Positions 61,683 to 64,000 of a stretch of 64,000 nucleotides of DNA are shown in pieces. Under the pieces are notes generated by a model. The model worked only from the letters and a program-made list of their open reading frames with translations, was not told where the DNA came from and made no database searches. The translations under genes and the position numbers were made by a program. The stretch comes from Phoenicibacter congonensis (GTDB lineage Bacteria > Actinomycetota > Coriobacteriia > Coriobacteriales > Eggerthellaceae). How positions within the stretch are numbered: position 1 is the stretch's first letter; the number at the start of each line of letters is the position of its first letter. Where the stretch lies: positions 1,178,001 to 1,242,000 of the forward strand of contig NZ_LT821227.1 in assembly GCF_900169485.1 (NCBI RefSeq), given 5' to 3'.

Positions 61683-63080
61683 ATGGCTGAAATTAAAAGC
61701 CGTGAGAAATTTAAATCACGATTTGGTTTTATCATGATTAGCGCTGGTTGCGCAATCGGTCTTGGAAACGTCTGGAGATTTCCCTACATTACTGGTGAAT
61801 ATGGCGGAGCCGCTTTTCTTATTCTCTATTTGATTTTCCTTGTTATATTTGGACTACCAATCCTAGTAATGGAATTCTCGATTGGGCGAGCCGCACGTTC
61901 AGGCGCAGGGCAAGCTTTTAACACTCTTGAAAAGCCGGGCTCAAAATGGCATCTTCACAAATGGGCTTGCCTCATTGGAAATTACTGCCTGTTGATGTTC
62001 TATACAACTGTAACGGGTTGGTTTTTAGCCTATATTTGTTACTCATTAACTGGCACTTTCAACAAAGTTGACACCAGCGAGATTCCAAACATTTTCGCCG
62101 GGCTTTTAGCCGACCCAGTTCAACTGACTCTTTTTATGTTGATAGTTGTTTTTATTGGCTTTATTGTGTGTAAGGCAGGAATACAAAACGGAGTTGAAAG
62201 AATTACAAAATGGATGATGACAGCTCTTTTTGCAATTATGATTTTGCTCTGTATCCATTCTCTAACTCTTAAAGGCGCAGGAGAAGGACTTGCTTTTTAT
62301 TTAATGCCAGACTTCGGAAAAATCTTTGATGGCGGCTGGCAAAAAGTAATTGAAGTATGCTTTGCTGCAATGGGTCAAGCATTTTTTACTCTTTCAATTG
62401 GCATTGGGTCTATGCTTATATTTGGTTCATACATTGAAAAAGAAAGAGCATTACCAGGTGAGGCAGTTCGCATTTGTGCACTTGACACCGCAGTTGCATT
62501 TATGGCTGGGCTCATCATATTCCCTGCTTGCTTTACCTATGGAATAACTCCTGATTCTGGTCCTGGCCTTGTGTTTATCACTCTTCCAACTGTGTTTTCA
62601 CAAATGCCCCTCGGGCAACTGTGGGGAAGCTTGTTCTTCTTGTTTATGGCGTTTGCTGCATTGTCAACGATTATCGCCGTGTTCGAAACAATAATCGCAT
62701 GGGGCATGGACCACTTTGGCTGGAGCCGCTCGAAGTCATGCATTATTAACAGCACACTGATTGCTCTACTCTCTATGCCTTGTATTTTGGGCTTTAACGT
62801 TTGGGCTGGCTTTACAATCCCTGGAATTGGCGACATCCAAGCAATCGAAGACTTTTTGGTTTCAAATAATCTACTTCCAATTGGTTCTCTCGTGATTCTA
62901 CTTTTCTGCACCAAAAGATCCGGTTGGGGTTGGGATAATTTCATCAAAGAGGCTGACACTGGAAAAGGATTAAAATTCCCTAAATGGATCAAAGGTTACA
63001 TTACCTACTTTGTTCCAATTTTTGTACTGCTTGTGATTATTTCTGGATACATTCCAATTGTCACAAAATGGTTCGCATAG
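61683..63080 (+). CDS. Na+-dependent transporter of the NSS (SNF) family
   Basis: A 465-residue membrane protein with about 11-12 helices. The N-terminus FGFIMISAGCAIGLGNVWRFPYITGEYGGA is the NSS signature with the Na+-binding helix 1; LPILVMEFSIGRAARSG follows. CFAAMGQAFFTLSIGIGSML is the conserved helix 6 region. It takes up amino acids or related amines with Na+ in the LeuT manner; the substrate is unknown. AAAAGG precedes the ATG. It stands alone, 23 bases before the glycosyltransferase gene. Confidence 0.93.
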   Translation: MAEIKSREKFKSRFGFIMISAGCAIGLGNVWRFPYITGEYGGAAFLILYLIFLVIFGLPILVMEFSIGRAARSGAGQAFNTLEKPGSKWHLHKWACLIGNYCLLMFYTTVTGWFLAYICYSLTGTFNKVDTSEIPNIFAGLLADPVQLTLFMLIVVFIGFIVCKAGIQNGVERITKWMMTALFAIMILLCIHSLTLKGAGEGLAFYLMPDFGKIFDGGWQKVIEVCFAAMGQAFFTLSIGIGSMLIFGSYIEKERALPGEAVRICALDTAVAFMAGLIIFPACFTYGITPDSGPGLVFITLPTVFSQMPLGQLWGSLFFLFMAFAALSTIIAVFETIIAWGMDHFGWSRSKSCIINSTLIALLSMPCILGFNVWAGFTIPGIGDIQAIEDFLVSNNLLPIGSLVILLFCTKRSGWGWDNFIKEADTGKGLKFPKWIKGYITYFVPIFVLLVIISGYIPIVTKWFA

Positions 63081-63103
63081 AGGCTAAAACAAAAGAGAAT
63101 AAC

Positions 63104-64000
63104 AATGAGAATTCTGTCGATTACTGCCCAAAAACCAACGTCTACAGGAAGTGGAGTTTATCTGACGGAAGTCATAAAGTCGTTTAAAAAAAGGGGTCAT
63201 GATCAGGCAATAATTTATGGAAGAATGCCAGACGATCAGCAAATGAAAGTTGAGGAGGAAGTGCAGGCTTCTTATCCTGTAACATTCATGCAGAGAGACC
63301 TTAACTTCCCAATCGCAGGCATGAGCGACAACATGCCCTATCGTTCCACAAGATATTGTGATTTCACAGATGAGATGACAGCAAATTTCGTTAGTGCCTA
63401 TTTCTCTCAAATCACTAAAGCCATAGCAGAATTTAAGCCCGACTTAATAATTTGTCATCATCTCTACCTTGTAACTGCAATTGCGTCACACGTAAACAAG
63501 GCTATGATGAGCAAATCAAAAATCATAGCAATCTGTCACGGCACTGACATTCGTCAAATGAAGAAGCATCAGCTTTGCAAAAACTACATCAAAGACGGAA
63601 TATGCAACCTTGATCAGGTGTTTGTCTTACACACTGACCAAATTGATGAAATTAACAATGTATATGGCATGGATCTCTCAAAAATCGACATCATCGGAAC
63701 TGGTTTTAACTCCGATGTGTTTAAAAGTCCAACAGAAGAGTGCAAAAGAGACGATAAAACAATCATATATGCCGGAAAGATTTGTAAACAAAAAGGTGTG
63801 CGAGAACTCATAGAGGCTTGCGAAGAAATATCACAAGAAATCTCAGGGATAAAACTCGTTTTAGCAGGCGGATATAGCAACAAAGAAGAGTATGACGAAA
63901 TAGCCGCACTTGCAAAAGATGCAAATGCTGACATCACTTTTACAGGGCAAGTCCATCAAGGAGATCTTGCTAAACTTTACTCCACGTCTAAAGTGTTTTG
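63104..64000 (+). CDS. Family-4 glycosyltransferase, N-terminal part (cut by window end)
   Basis: An open frame of 299 codons runs from the ATG at 63104 to the end of the window without a stop. MRILSITAQKPTSTGSGVYLTEVIKSFKKRGH is the N-terminal nucleotide-sugar/acceptor fold of GT4 enzymes. KPDLIICHHLYLVT and AICHGTDIRQMKK are typical of the first domain. GTGFNSDVFKS and IIYAGKICKQKGVRELIEA begin the donor-binding second domain. It transfers a sugar to an unknown acceptor. Its closeness to the NSS transporter (23 bases) suggests a shared transcript, but the functional tie is unclear. Confidence 0.85.

Noticed and set aside
1-64000. tRNA, rRNA, SRP RNA, CRISPR arrays, insertion sequences, phage attachment sites
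   Set aside because: I read the intergenic regions on both strands and saw no cloverleaf with CCA-type ends, no spaced repeat arrays, no transposase and no integrase; a tRNAscan or Rfam scan would be decisive.

Overview
The window (64 kb, roughly 40% GC) looks like a core-chromosome segment of a low-GC actinobacterium. I infer a member of the Coriobacteriia (Atopobium/Lancefieldella/Olsenella relatives). Reasons: a DivIVA/SepIVA-like gene beside a DUF177 (YceD) gene as in mycobacteria; a BTAD/SARP-type regulator; split transketolase subunits; alpha2/beta2 glycyl-tRNA synthetase; pyruvate phosphate dikinase; many TTG and GTG starts with clear Shine-Dalgarno sequences. No identity search was possible, so the taxon is an inference. 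I see no tRNA, rRNA, CRISPR array, insertion sequence or prophage.

Layout. 1-11.4 kb, mostly minus strand: a flavodoxin-like protein, a methionyl-tRNA-synthetase-like enzyme, Rho, a transaldolase-like enzyme, dCMP deaminase, RpiB, TsaC/Sua5, a HI0933-type flavoprotein, glutaredoxin, an alanine/glycine symporter and a lipid kinase. 11.5-14.9 kb, plus strand: an orphan ABC ATPase, upp-uraA (uracil salvage) and mntP. 15.2-20.2 kb, minus strand: rpsL-rpsG-fusA-rpsJ-rplC-rplD-rplW. This has no tuf, and it is cut off after rplW by a terminator and the convergent mntP gene, so rplB and the rest of the S10/spc cluster must lie elsewhere. 20.6 kb: a Tat-exported GH25 lysozyme lipoprotein on the plus strand. 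21.6-38.0 kb, minus strand: a long information-processing and lipid block, read as rpmF, plsX, rnc, smc, ftsY, ffh, rpsP, khpA, rimM, trmD, lepB, glyQ, glyS, ppdK. 38.2-49.8 kb, minus strand: ctpA, ftsX, ftsE, two transketolase subunits, prfB, secA and a large STAND/SARP regulator. 50-61.5 kb, minus strand: yqeK, an obg-nadD fusion, rpmA, rplU, polA, rpmE, DUF177, a SepIVA-like gene, rsmD, a RecG-like gene without helicase motifs, fakA and asp23. 61.7-64 kb, plus strand: a Na+-dependent NSS-family transporter and the start of a family-4 glycosyltransferase.

The genes work together mainly in translation (ribosomal proteins, EF-G, RF2, two aminoacyl-tRNA synthetases, rRNA/tRNA modification), protein targeting and export (Ffh, FtsY, SecA, LepB), chromosome maintenance (Smc, PolA) and division (FtsEX, SepIVA-like).

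The points most worth a second look are: (1) a collinear RecG homologue of 427 residues that has lost every helicase motif; (2) release factor 2 with SPT instead of SPF in its codon-recognition tripeptide; (3) two interlocked, mutually exclusive hairpins, each followed by a T-run, between glyS and ppdK; (4) the Obg-NadD fusion; (5) the broken S10 operon; (6) terminators placed directly upstream of the start codons of plsX, obg and polA; (7) an L31 protein with a long charged tail and a structured leader; (8) a STAND/SARP regulator with direct repeats around its promoter.
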